Under the pieces are notes generated by a model, which saw only the letters and a program-made list of their open reading frames with translations, made no database searches and was not told the DNA's origin. Below are positions 6,388 through 12,665 of a DNA stretch of 12,665 nucleotides, piece by piece. Source of the DNA: Lachnospiraceae bacterium OF09-6 (GTDB lineage Bacteria > Bacillota > Clostridia > Lachnospirales > Lachnospiraceae). A program made the position numbers and the translations under genes. The stretch lies in the NCBI GenBank assembly GCA_003435055.1, contig QUMM01000049.1:1-12665 (forward strand), written 5' to 3'. Position 1 is the stretch's first letter. Every line of letters begins with the position of its first letter.

Positions 6388-7305
6388 TTATTCTCCGACT
6401 CCAACATCTATTTTGGAAATATCATGATTAAAATTGTATGTTTTCTTAAAGTTTGCCGCTTTTCCTGTCGAACCACTTAAACTGATAAAGTGGCGGGTAA
6501 TTTCTTTTGCTTTTTGTTCTACGTCAATAAGGAACTGTAAGTAATCATAATTTGGATTTTCCTGCAGCATTTTCAGGGAATTATCTCTGCAATAATTAAA
6601 AATATCTGTACAAATATTGATCTTATTAATTCCGGCTTCTACTGCTTTCTTAATATTCTCGTCACCTGCTCCGGATGTTCCATGAAGTGCGATTGGAACA
6701 TTGGTAACTTTTTTTACTTCACGAATAATATCAAAGTTAAGTGTTGGTACAAAACCATCCGGATATTTGCCATGAGCGGTTCCGCAGGCAATTGCAAGAG
6801 AATCCACATGCGTTGCATTTACAAACTCAATGACTTCTTCCGGTTTGGTATACATAGATGTATCCAGTCCATCCATAGTAGCTGCCTGCCCTACATGTCC
6901 GAGTTCACCTTCTACTGCAACTCCCTGTGCATGGCATAATTCCACTACCTTTTTCGTTCTTTTTATGTTTTCCTGCATATCATAAGCTGATGCATCAATC
7001 ATAATAGAAGAAAATCCACTACGAAAAGCTTTGGTAATCATATCCCAATCTCTGCCATGATCAAGGATCAATGCTACCGGCACATTCGTTTCCTCAGCAA
7101 GTGTTTTAAATAAAGGAACCATCACTTCAGGACGTGCATGTCTTGTCATCTGTCCCTGTCCCAATAAAATAATCAATGGAGCCTGTTCCGCATCTGCCGC
7201 TCCAATAATTCCTCTTGCCAGTTCGAGATTGACTGCACTGGCTGCAATCACTGCATAATGATTTTTTACTGCATCATCAAGAATTGTTTTAATATCTGTA
7301 TACAT
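6388..7305 (-). CDS. Class II ketose-bisphosphate aldolase-family protein, second copy
   Basis: A 305-residue zinc-dependent aldolase of the FbaA/GatY/KbaY type, expected to cleave a ketose phosphate to dihydroxyacetone phosphate and an aldehyde. D82 and H83 in LILDHG are the catalytic acid and a zinc ligand; the preceding His common in the family (HxDH) is Ile80. E134 (EGELG), H178 (CGTAHG) and H208 (LHGTSG) match the other active-site positions. The phosphate-binding loop is HGTSG rather than HGGSG, and NICTDI replaces NIST/NISSE. These changes, and only moderate similarity to the neighbouring aldolase, suggest a different substrate or a heteromeric partner. AGGAGGG precedes the ATG; the gap from the other aldolase is 14 bases. 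Confidence 0.85.
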   Translation of the reverse strand: MYTDIKTILDDAVKNHYAVIAASAVNLELARGIIGAADAEQAPLIILLGQGQMTRHARPEVMVPLFKTLAEETNVPVALILDHGRDWDMITKAFRSGFSSIMIDASAYDMQENIKRTKKVVELCHAQGVAVEGELGHVGQAATMDGLDTSMYTKPEEVIEFVNATHVDSLAIACGTAHGKYPDGFVPTLNFDIIREVKKVTNVPIALHGTSGAGDENIKKAVEAGINKINICTDIFNYCRDNSLKMLQENPNYDYLQFLIDVEQKAKEITRHFISLSGSTGKAANFKKTYNFNHDISKIDVGVGE

Positions 7306-7319
7306 TTTATACCCTCCTG

Positions 7320-8240
7320 CTATTCTTTTATAGTTGTTTTTCTCTCAGCTGCTTCTGCACCAAATGGTTTGGCTTTTCCGTAATATCTGCTCATTCCTAC
7401 CGCCCCAAATACGTTTAATTTTCGTTCTACCACTTTTTTCACTTCTTTTACTGCCTGTTTTAAAGTAAGTGTCGGGCTTACTGCGGTTGGATTTTCTGTT
7501 ACAAATTCTTTTACACTCTGATAGTAAGCATGTTTAAATTCACTTGATATATTTACTTTATGTATGCCACTGTGGCATGCCTCAGCCACTGCATCTTCCG
7601 GTGTTCCGGAACCACCATGTAATACCAGCGGTACTTCTACTACACTTGCTATCTCTTTCAGAAGCTCCAATTGCAATTCCGGTGTATATCCCTTGGGAAT
7701 CAGCCCATGAACCGTTCCAATTGATACTGCCAGTGCATCTACTCCTGTAACTTTTACAAAACGCACTGCATCTTCTGGCTTTGTATAGATCATGTCTGCC
7801 ACAATTCCTGCTTCAAAATCCTGAGTTTCTCCTATGGCTCCGATTTCGCCCTCAACACTTACCCCGAGTGCATGTGCCAGTTCTGTTACTTTTCTGATAT
7901 TTTCGACATTTTCCCGGTAACTTAATCTGGAACCGTCGTACATCACAGATGTAAAACCAGCCTGCATTGCCTGTGCACATCCTGCAAATGACTTACTGTG
8001 GTCATAATGCAGTGCAAATGGATTGCTGCTCTTTTTTAAGCGCTCTGTAAAATATAAATATAATTCTTTTTCTGAAAAGGCAAATTCATTTGGTGACACC
8101 TGAATAATCACCGGTGCTTTTAATTCTTCTGCTTTTTCCACAATTGCCTGAAACATGGTGCTTTCCGTTACATTAAAAGCACCCACCGCAAAATTATACT
8201 CTTTTGCCGGTTTTAAGATTTCCTCTAAATTTAAAAGCAT
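7320..8240 (-). CDS. Class II ketose-bisphosphate aldolase-family protein, first copy
   Basis: A 306-residue zinc aldolase closely fitting the fructose-/tagatose-bisphosphate type. HYDH (H78, D80, H81) holds the catalytic Asp and a zinc His; E132 is in EGEIGAIG, H178 in SIGTVHG and H208 in LHGGSGTP, and VNISSEF closes the site. The catalytic set is complete, so it should be active on a ketose 1,6-bisphosphate or a related ketose phosphate. AGGAGG lies before the ATG and after the hairpin that separates it from the IIC gene. No phosphofructokinase, 1-phosphofructokinase or tagatose-6-phosphate kinase lies in the operon, so the bisphosphate would have to be made elsewhere, or the enzyme cleaves a monophosphate. 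Fructose versus tagatose or another sugar cannot be told from sequence. Confidence 0.9.
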   Translation of the reverse strand: MLLNLEEILKPAKEYNFAVGAFNVTESTMFQAIVEKAEELKAPVIIQVSPNEFAFSEKELYLYFTERLKKSSNPFALHYDHSKSFAGCAQAMQAGFTSVMYDGSRLSYRENVENIRKVTELAHALGVSVEGEIGAIGETQDFEAGIVADMIYTKPEDAVRFVKVTGVDALAVSIGTVHGLIPKGYTPELQLELLKEIASVVEVPLVLHGGSGTPEDAVAEACHSGIHKVNISSEFKHAYYQSVKEFVTENPTAVSPTLTLKQAVKEVKKVVERKLNVFGAVGMSRYYGKAKPFGAEAAERKTTIKE

Positions 8241-8260
8241 TCTGTCCTCCTGTAAGTTTT

Positions 8261-8288
8261 ACTGCCATCAAGATTTCCTGATGGCAGT
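8261..8288 (-). other. Hairpin in the gap between the IIC and aldolase genes
   Basis: A perfect 10-bp stem (ACTGCCATCA at 8261-8270 with TGATGGCAGT at 8279-8288, eight-base loop) fills half of the 54-base gap after the IIC stop. No T tract follows on the - strand, and the aldolase ribosome binding site AGGAGG lies just downstream. It may be an mRNA processing or stabilising element that sets PTS and aldolase levels apart, or a partial terminator. The structure is seen; the role is inferred. Confidence 0.5.
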
Positions 8289-8294
8289 TGCTTG

Positions 8295-9371
8295 TTACAT
8301 ATTCTCAAATGTAATTTCTTCTTCTTCCGCACCTTCTGCTGATAACATGGATACATCATCCTCTTTTGCATCTTTTTTCCAGAATGTGAGAATTACAGCC
8401 ATGATCACTCCACCCATGAGAATCATTCCAGCCATCAGTACTGGCTTATTGGAAAGAGGAATGATAAACCATCCTCCCGCTGTTACATAATTTTCAATTC
8501 CAAGTACCATAGTCACACCACCGGTAATTGCCGTTGCAATTACAGAAGAGCAGATAACTCTGAGCGGATCATTCATTGCCAGTGGAATACATCCTTCTGT
8601 AATCATACAGATTCCCATAACAAATGTAGATTTGATCGTATCGCGTTCCTGCAGTGTCCATTTTTTCTTATTTAACAGGCAGGAAAGAGTAATTCCAACC
8701 GGTGGAATCATACAGCAAACCAGTTTTACCGCTTCCGGTCCACATACACCATCTACCAGAAGACCATTTGCAAATGTAGATGCCATTTTACTGAACGGAC
8801 CACCAAAATCAACGCCGCACATTCCGCCCAGGATACTTCCCAGCAGGAATTTAGATCCGCCCTGCATATTAGTCAGTCCAGTTACAATTGCATTCATCAA
8901 CATGGAAATTGGTTTTCCGATTACGGTAAAATATACGAATCCACAGAACAATGTTGTCACCAGTGGCATGATCAGAATCGGAACCAAGCCCTTCATTGCT
9001 TTTGGCACTTTCAGATACTTCTTTATAAACAATACCGTATATCCTACAAAGAATCCTGCACAGATACCACCTATGAATCCTGTATACGTATAGGTCGCCA
9101 CAAATCCTAAAATTAAACCTGGTGCGATTGCCGGTCTGTCAGCAATCGAATATGCTATTGCAGCACAAATAACCGGTACAACAAGCGACATTCCAAGATT
9201 ACCACATTTCCAGATATACCAGATCAATGTCTGACCTTCCATCTGAGAAATTTCTGTTCCACAAATAGCTACACCGATTGCCTGAAGGATACCGCCTGCC
9301 ACAACAATTGGTATCATATAAGAAATACCTGTTAAAACATGCTTTTTTATTGTCGATAATGCCTGTTTCAT
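8295..9371 (-). CDS. PTS fructose-type enzyme IIC, membrane component
   Basis: A 358-residue inner-membrane sugar channel that moves its substrate while it is phosphorylated by IIB. About nine or more hydrophobic segments are visible, for example 15-37, 62-76, 81-116, 129-151, 174-192, 212-233, 248-290 and 302-331. FGGPFSK at 189-195 and ITEGCIPLAMNDPLR at 257-271 match the conserved GGPFNK and GITEGAIPFA-xx-DP motifs of FruA-type IIC proteins. A short acidic tail (EGAEEEEITFENM) follows the last segment and is unusual. IIA and IIB are on separate proteins, unlike classical fused FruA. GGAGG serves the ATG, 31 bases after the IIB stop. Substrate could be fructose, a fructose derivative or a hexitol-like sugar; family alone does not decide this. 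Confidence 0.9.
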   Translation of the reverse strand: MKQALSTIKKHVLTGISYMIPIVVAGGILQAIGVAICGTEISQMEGQTLIWYIWKCGNLGMSLVVPVICAAIAYSIADRPAIAPGLILGFVATYTYTGFIGGICAGFFVGYTVLFIKKYLKVPKAMKGLVPILIMPLVTTLFCGFVYFTVIGKPISMLMNAIVTGLTNMQGGSKFLLGSILGGMCGVDFGGPFSKMASTFANGLLVDGVCGPEAVKLVCCMIPPVGITLSCLLNKKKWTLQERDTIKSTFVMGICMITEGCIPLAMNDPLRVICSSVIATAITGGVTMVLGIENYVTAGGWFIIPLSNKPVLMAGMILMGGVIMAVILTFWKKDAKEDDVSMLSAEGAEEEEITFENM

Positions 9372-9402
9372 TTCTAACCTCCCTATACTTTATCTTTCCG
9401 CT

Positions 9403-9717
9403 TTATTTTTTCTTTAACGCTTTTTCGATACTTTGCAGTACGCCTACCGGATTGTTTGTTACCTTTGTAATAGGCATTTTCACAACTGGTTTGCCTTTAA
9501 AACGTTCTTCCCCATGGATCTTAATATCCACGGCCAGTAATACAACATCCGCTTCCGCGATATCTGCGGCAGTTAGCTCATCTTCTACTCCGATGCTTCC
9601 CTGTGTTTCAATTTTACATTTGTGCCCCAGCAATTTTGCTGCCTGTTCGATTTTCTCCTTTGCAATGTATGTATGCGCGATTCCCGCACTGCAAGCAGAT
9701 ACTCCTACGATGTTCAT
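9403..9717 (-). CDS. PTS fructose-type enzyme IIB
   Basis: A 104-residue soluble domain. Cys9 in V-SACSAGIAHTYIAKEKIE is the phosphocysteine; the family form is CPTGIAHTFMAAEALE, so P-T is replaced by S-A. The GSIGVEDELTAADIAEADVVLLAVDI stretch and the C-terminal helix complete the fructose IIB fold. It takes phosphate from the IIA next door and passes it to the sugar in IIC. A G-rich ribosome binding site precedes the ATG, 18 bases after the IIA stop. Confidence 0.93.
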   Translation of the reverse strand: MNIVGVSACSAGIAHTYIAKEKIEQAAKLLGHKCKIETQGSIGVEDELTAADIAEADVVLLAVDIKIHGEERFKGKPVVKMPITKVTNNPVGVLQSIEKALKKK

Positions 9718-9735
9718 ATATAGGTCCCCCTTCCT

Positions 9736-10191
9736 TTATGATAATGTATCGATAAGCTCCTGACTGGTCTGGCATGATAAGAGTCTCTTACATACCCCAT
9801 CCTGAGCTAATCTTCGTGCTACCTGTGCCATCAGTTTTAAGAAATATTTACTTTTATCTGCTTCATTTACTGCAAACATTACTAAAACAGATACTGGCTT
9901 TCCGTCTGCTGTTTCCCATTCAATCGGCTGTTTTAACTTCAAAATAGCAATACATGTCTTACTTACATATTTTGATTTTCCATGTGGAATTGCCACACCT
10001 TCTCCGATTCCGGTCTGTCCCTCTGCTTCTCTGAGATAAAGGTCTTTCTTAAAATCCTCCATAGATGTTAATACTCCTGATCGATATAAGAGTTCTGTCG
10101 CATATTGAAATGCTTCCTCTTTATTTTTTGCATCCACATCTACTGCTACTGCGTCTGGATTAATGACATCTTTTAATACTAACTCTTCCAT
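9736..10191 (-). CDS. PTS enzyme IIA, fructose/mannitol type (PTS_EIIA_2)
   Basis: A 151-residue soluble phosphocarrier. H70 in GIGEGVAIPHGKS is the phosphohistidine; REAEGQTGIGEG and the IEWETADGKPVSVLVMFAV strand are typical of the PTS_EIIA_2 fold. An in-frame ATG at 10209 exists, but AGGAGG lies just before the ATG at 10191, which is therefore preferred and leaves a 10-base gap to the HPr stop. It receives phosphate from the HPr gene product next door and hands it to IIB. A similar IIA domain ends the regulator, so this protein may also signal substrate flow to it. Confidence 0.92.
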   Translation of the reverse strand: MEELVLKDVINPDAVAVDVDAKNKEEAFQYATELLYRSGVLTSMEDFKKDLYLREAEGQTGIGEGVAIPHGKSKYVSKTCIAILKLKQPIEWETADGKPVSVLVMFAVNEADKSKYFLKLMAQVARRLAQDGVCKRLLSCQTSQELIDTLS

Positions 10192-10201
10192 TTCTCCTCC
10201 T

Positions 10202-10462
10202 CTAATCATTCAGATTTTCTATAAATCCTGATAATTTTTTCATTGCCGCCTCTTCATCGATCCCATCGGTAATCAATGTAAAAGTATCTCCCTGACATAC
10301 ACAGGCTGATAAAACCTTCAAAATACTTTTTCCATTAAAATCCATATCATCCTTATGTATCGTCACCTTGCTCTGAAATTCTCCCGCTATGGTTGTAAAA
10401 TCTGTTGCAGGTCTTGCATGAAGCCCTTCCTCGTTTTTCATCCTCATTTCTTTACTTACCAT
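10202..10462 (-). CDS. ptsH: HPr-family phosphocarrier
   Basis: An 86-residue protein with H15 in EEGLHARPATDF, the site phosphorylated by enzyme I, and S46 in NGKSILKVLS, the position phosphorylated by HPr kinase in Firmicutes. Both residues fall at the canonical numbers, so the protein is likely able to act in transport and in catabolite control; the residues after Ser46 (ILKVLS for the usual IMGVMS) differ. The ATG overlaps the end of the regulator gene by 11 bases and uses a GGAGG inside it, so the two are coupled. Placed in front of IIA, IIB and IIC, with enzyme I further down, it looks like the dedicated HPr of this PTS rather than the general one. Confidence 0.92.
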   Translation of the reverse strand: MVSKEMRMKNEEGLHARPATDFTTIAGEFQSKVTIHKDDMDFNGKSILKVLSACVCQGDTFTLITDGIDEEAAMKKLSGFIENLND

Positions 10463-11684
10463 TCTTTTTCTCCTCCATAATTTTTCTATTCATATAATTC
10501 TGCATTTCTTTTTCTGTTTTTAATTCACGAAAATGTTCATATTCTTCCGGATGATCTACCAGTGAGACTAAAGCCGTATAAAATGCTATGATCTGTTCTT
10601 TTGCTCCAAATTTTTTTTCCAGATTTACTGCCAGCAAAAATACAGTTTCCACTTCTTTTCCGACCTCATTCCATTTGATCGGATTGTCTAAAACAGCTAT
10701 TGCTACCGTTGGCTGTTTTACATATTCTGGCATTCCATGGGGAATGGCCACCCTGTTTGACAATGCGGTGGAGGCTACTGTTTCACGGTAAAGCACAGTC
10801 TCTTCATAATTTTTGCTCACCATCCCGTTGCAATATAACTTTTCGCACATCTGATGCAGCAACGCTTCTTTTTTTATCTTCTCTGTAATATGAAAGATAA
10901 ATGGTTCCTTTATCAACTGATATGAACTATTTTTAGCTTCTCTTTTCTGTATCACAGTCTTTCTTCCTGTATAGCCCTTTATATACTCCGCAATCTTATT
11001 TTTTTCTTCTGCACCAAGCATGTTATGAATTTGTATTACACTTCTTCCAAGCTGCAATCCATTTAATGCTACTGTAGTCAGGATAAGTTCACATTGACAT
11101 TTTCGTATTTTTTCTTTATCTCTCGGCGTCAATAATGCTGTTACCTGTATCATCGGAAATTCTCTTTTTAACTGTTCCTGCAGCAATCGCGATGTTCCTA
11201 CATTGTAGTCACATACAATGCATGTTCGGATTCCGGCTCTTGTCTGCTCCATTGCAGCTGCTATTAAAATAGTGATCTGTGAAATCTCATTTTCCGATAA
11301 ATTTTTCTCAAATTTAGGTTCTAATATATGCCCCACAGATAATGCTGCTACATAAATATCAGGATAATTGATTCGTGCCCAGTCCGTTACCTTATTCTGA
11401 ACACTAATGCCATATTTCAAATTATATTGAAGTGATACTGCGTAATAAATCAAACTGTTCTGAAACCATACATCTGTTTCCAGACTGACATTGAGAATTT
11501 TCTCTACAATTTGGATACACTCTGGAATCAGATAGATCAGTTCTTTATTTTCTTCTGCAAATTGACTATATATCTGCGGATTATTGATTTCCTGAAGTTC
11601 TGCTGATGCAAGTACCGTTTGCAGATATGCTATTTCACTTTCTGAAATTTCTACTTTATAAGATTTTTCCAGAAGCTTCGACAT
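10452..11684 (-). CDS. MtlR/BglG-type PTS regulator, C-terminal part (PRD2, IIB-like, IIA-like)
   Basis: 410 residues that hold the last part of PRD1 (about 1-35), PRD2 (about 40-148), a GatB-like IIB domain (about 150-240) and a PTS_EIIA_2 domain (about 265-405). IIB Cys158 in CIVCDYNVGTS and IIA His316 in RVAIPHGMPEY are in place. The PRD positions that normally carry phosphorylatable His read as Tyr81 and Leu140 in PRD2, so direct HPr control through PRD2 appears lost. The ATG at 11684 has no convincing ribosome binding site, and the frame continues the upstream HTH/PRD1 protein after a -1 shift. It overlaps that gene by 34 bases and is best read as the rear part of one MtlR-type protein. 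This is likely the regulator of the operon below it. Confidence 0.75.
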   Translation of the reverse strand: MSKLLEKSYKVEISESEIAYLQTVLASAELQEINNPQIYSQFAEENKELIYLIPECIQIVEKILNVSLETDVWFQNSLIYYAVSLQYNLKYGISVQNKVTDWARINYPDIYVAALSVGHILEPKFEKNLSENEISQITILIAAAMEQTRAGIRTCIVCDYNVGTSRLLQEQLKREFPMIQVTALLTPRDKEKIRKCQCELILTTVALNGLQLGRSVIQIHNMLGAEEKNKIAEYIKGYTGRKTVIQKREAKNSSYQLIKEPFIFHITEKIKKEALLHQMCEKLYCNGMVSKNYEETVLYRETVASTALSNRVAIPHGMPEYVKQPTVAIAVLDNPIKWNEVGKEVETVFLLAVNLEKKFGAKEQIIAFYTALVSLVDHPEEYEHFRELKTEKEMQNYMNRKIMEEKKNGK

Positions 11685-12424
11685 TCTTTCGCCATTTTAT
11701 AGTACAAACCTGATTTTTGTAATAAAAGTGATTCCTTATTCGTATTATTCTTTCTGATACGTACTATCATCACACTTAACAAAAACATGAGTTTTCGATA
11801 TCCATCATAACTGAATGAAAGATCATACTTTCTTTCCAGGTCTTTTATGCTCTGCTCTACACCCTCGTTACGGAATCCCCACAAAAATTCTCTGCTTTTT
11901 TCCGTATCTTTCATAATATGTTCCACATAATATGCCCATAAAGCTAATCGATAATTATGTTCTGTAGTTTGTAACGACATACCGGCGCCACGTTTTTTTA
12001 TTACAGATATTCCCCTTTTATGAAACCATTCTGTCGCTTTTTGAAGATAGCTGTCCATCATATTGCGGCTTACATATAATTCCGAAGTCAGTTTATTTAT
12101 CTGAACAATGTCTTCTTTCAGCAGTGCTTCTACAACTGAGAAATGTTCAAAATTCTGCTCCAATCCACTTTTTCGATTCTTGTCACCGCTTATTTCTTTC
12201 AATGCAATCTTCCAGTTTTCTTCTGTAATTTCTAAATGAAAGCCAGCATTATTTTTTGATGTGATTTTTCCCAGTTCTTTCTCCTGAATCCATTTTTTCA
12301 GGTATCCAATATCATTTCTGATTGTCTTAACAGAAAATCCAAACCGTTCCGCCAGCTTCTCTGCAGATATATATTCTTCTGTCCAATACAGTTCTTTCAA
12401 TATTCTGCTTTGTCTGTTGGTCAA
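11651..12424 (-). CDS. MtlR/BglG-type PTS regulator, N-terminal part (two HTH, PRD1)
   Basis: 257 residues with an HTH_11/DeoR-like domain at about 3-55 (AEKLAERFGFSVKTIRNDIGYL), an Mga-like second HTH at about 95-165, and most of PRD1 from about 185. Such proteins bind DNA and activate PTS operons under control of PTS phosphorylation. ATG codons lie at 12502 and 12475 (the latter with GGAG), but GGGAGGG six bases before the TTG at 12424 and the family-like start L-TNRQSRILKELY make TTG the preferred start. The PRD1 His position reads Leu215. The frame ends with KECRSFWKNLIK, unlike the family, whereas the -1 frame continues as A-ERMSKLLEKSYKVEISESE. A single-base loss near 11690-11695 explains this best. 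Confidence 0.72.
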   Translation of the reverse strand: MTNRQSRILKELYWTEEYISAEKLAERFGFSVKTIRNDIGYLKKWIQEKELGKITSKNNAGFHLEITEENWKIALKEISGDKNRKSGLEQNFEHFSVVEALLKEDIVQINKLTSELYVSRNMMDSYLQKATEWFHKRGISVIKKRGAGMSLQTTEHNYRLALWAYYVEHIMKDTEKSREFLWGFRNEGVEQSIKDLERKYDLSFSYDGYRKLMFLLSVMIVRIRKNNTNKESLLLQKSGLYYKMAKECRSFWKNLIK

Positions 12425-12497
12425 ATTTGTCCCTCCCGTCTTCTCTAAATTGTTCTTCCTGATGTACAATATCATAGCATCTCCATATCTTTCAAAA

Positions 12498-12544
12498 TGC
12501 ATTATTATTTTCCATATTCCACAATAAATTGCATTATTTTTTCC
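12498..12544. repeat. Direct repeat in the regulator upstream region
   Basis: TGCATTATTATTTTCC (12498-12513) and TGCATTATTTTTTCC (12530-12544) recur 32 bases apart. They lie between the possible promoter and the preferred TTG start, so they would be in the 5' leader. The DNA is very AT-rich and the likeness may be chance, but the copies could be binding sites for a regulator. Confidence 0.3.
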
Positions 12545-12591
12545 TCATTTATATATTTTTTACAATTTATTTACACTATTTTTGTGTATTT

Positions 12592-12659
12592 CAGTTTACA
12601 AAACTGTCATTTTTTTATTCTAAATCAGTTTACAAAACTGTCATTTTTTTATTCTAAAT
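12592..12659. repeat. Exact 34-bp tandem duplication with inverted repeats, probable operator pair
   Basis: Two identical 34-base units, 12592-12625 and 12626-12659, follow each other with no gap. Each starts with the inverted repeat CAGTTT-ACA-AAACTG (12592-12606 and 12626-12640), a six-base-arm dyad typical of a dimer binding site, and ends in a T tract and TTCTAAAT. The 34-base spacing puts both dyads on nearly the same helix face. It lies upstream of the regulator gene, so the likely user is the MtlR-type protein or another repressor of this operon. Confidence 0.7.
12617..12644 (-). promoter_or_regulatory. Possible promoter of the PTS operon
   Basis: On the - strand, ATGACA (12639-12644) and TAGAAT (12617-12622) each match five of six bases of sigma-A boxes with a 16-base spacer. 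The right-hand dyad of the tandem duplication fills the spacer, and the left-hand dyad would fall just after the start of transcription, near 12610. This would suit repression by a dimer on both dyads. The 5' leader to the TTG start would be about 185 bases, and I see no strong hairpin or antiterminator target in it. The match is visual only. Confidence 0.4.
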
Positions 12660-12665
12660 CACCAT

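Noticed and set aside
8632..9093. Open frame on the + strand across the IIC gene
   Set aside because: It is a shadow of the strongly supported IIC gene, with no domain signature or ribosome binding site.
9278..9763. Open frame on the + strand across the IIB gene and flanks
   Set aside because: It runs antisense over clear IIC and IIB coding sequence and shows no family features.
11651..11697. Programmed -1 frameshift in the regulator
   Set aside because: No canonical slippery heptamer lies in frame in the overlap, and no obvious downstream structure was seen.
12592..12616. Terminator for a + strand gene (dyad followed by T tract)
   Set aside because: The stem is only six AT-rich pairs, no + strand gene ends here, and the position fits a promoter region better.
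12592..12659. CRISPR-like repeats
   Set aside because: The units are contiguous and identical, with no spacers; this is a simple tandem duplication.

Overview
The window looks like chromosome from a low-GC Firmicute, most likely a gut Clostridium of the Lachnospiraceae type. That is inferred from AT-rich DNA, strong AGGAGG ribosome binding sites, SufS/SufE, a MerR/RacA-like protein and a fructose-type PTS controlled by an MtlR-type regulator. No rRNA, tRNA, CRISPR array, insertion sequence or phage gene was seen.

Left block (about 1-3587, + strand): a tight gene set made of an unrecognised helical 139-residue protein, a SufS-type cysteine desulfurase, a SufE-type sulfur acceptor, and a FucI/AraA-superfamily sugar-isomerase-like protein split into two overlapping frames at a GTGA stop/start. 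A perfect 16-bp palindrome lies in front of the first gene and a good intrinsic terminator follows the last. Pairing a persulfide relay with a sugar-isomerase-fold protein is unusual; its product is unknown to me. The isomerase-like protein also seems to carry Asn where the family has a metal-binding Asp.

Middle (3589-4212, - strand): a single MerR-type HTH protein with a long acidic linker, a coiled coil and a basic tail. It converges on the left block.

Right block (4261-12665, - strand): a complete PTS operon read right to left. Its order is an MtlR/BglG-type regulator (split into two frames), HPr, IIA, IIB, fructose-type IIC, two divergent class II aldolases, enzyme I, and a small cupin. 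All phosphorelay proteins from PEP to the transporter are encoded together. No sugar kinase or polyol dehydrogenase is present, so the substrate and route to the aldolases are open. The region upstream of the regulator has an exact 34-bp tandem duplication. Each copy holds a CAGTTT-ACA-AAACTG inverted repeat, and one copy fills the spacer of a possible promoter. A hairpin between IIC and the aldolases, and a two-part terminator-like structure after the cupin, complete the operon.

Two genes (the isomerase and the regulator) are each broken by one -1 shift. They may be real lesions, split genes or base-deletion errors in the sequence; this should be settled before drawing functional conclusions.
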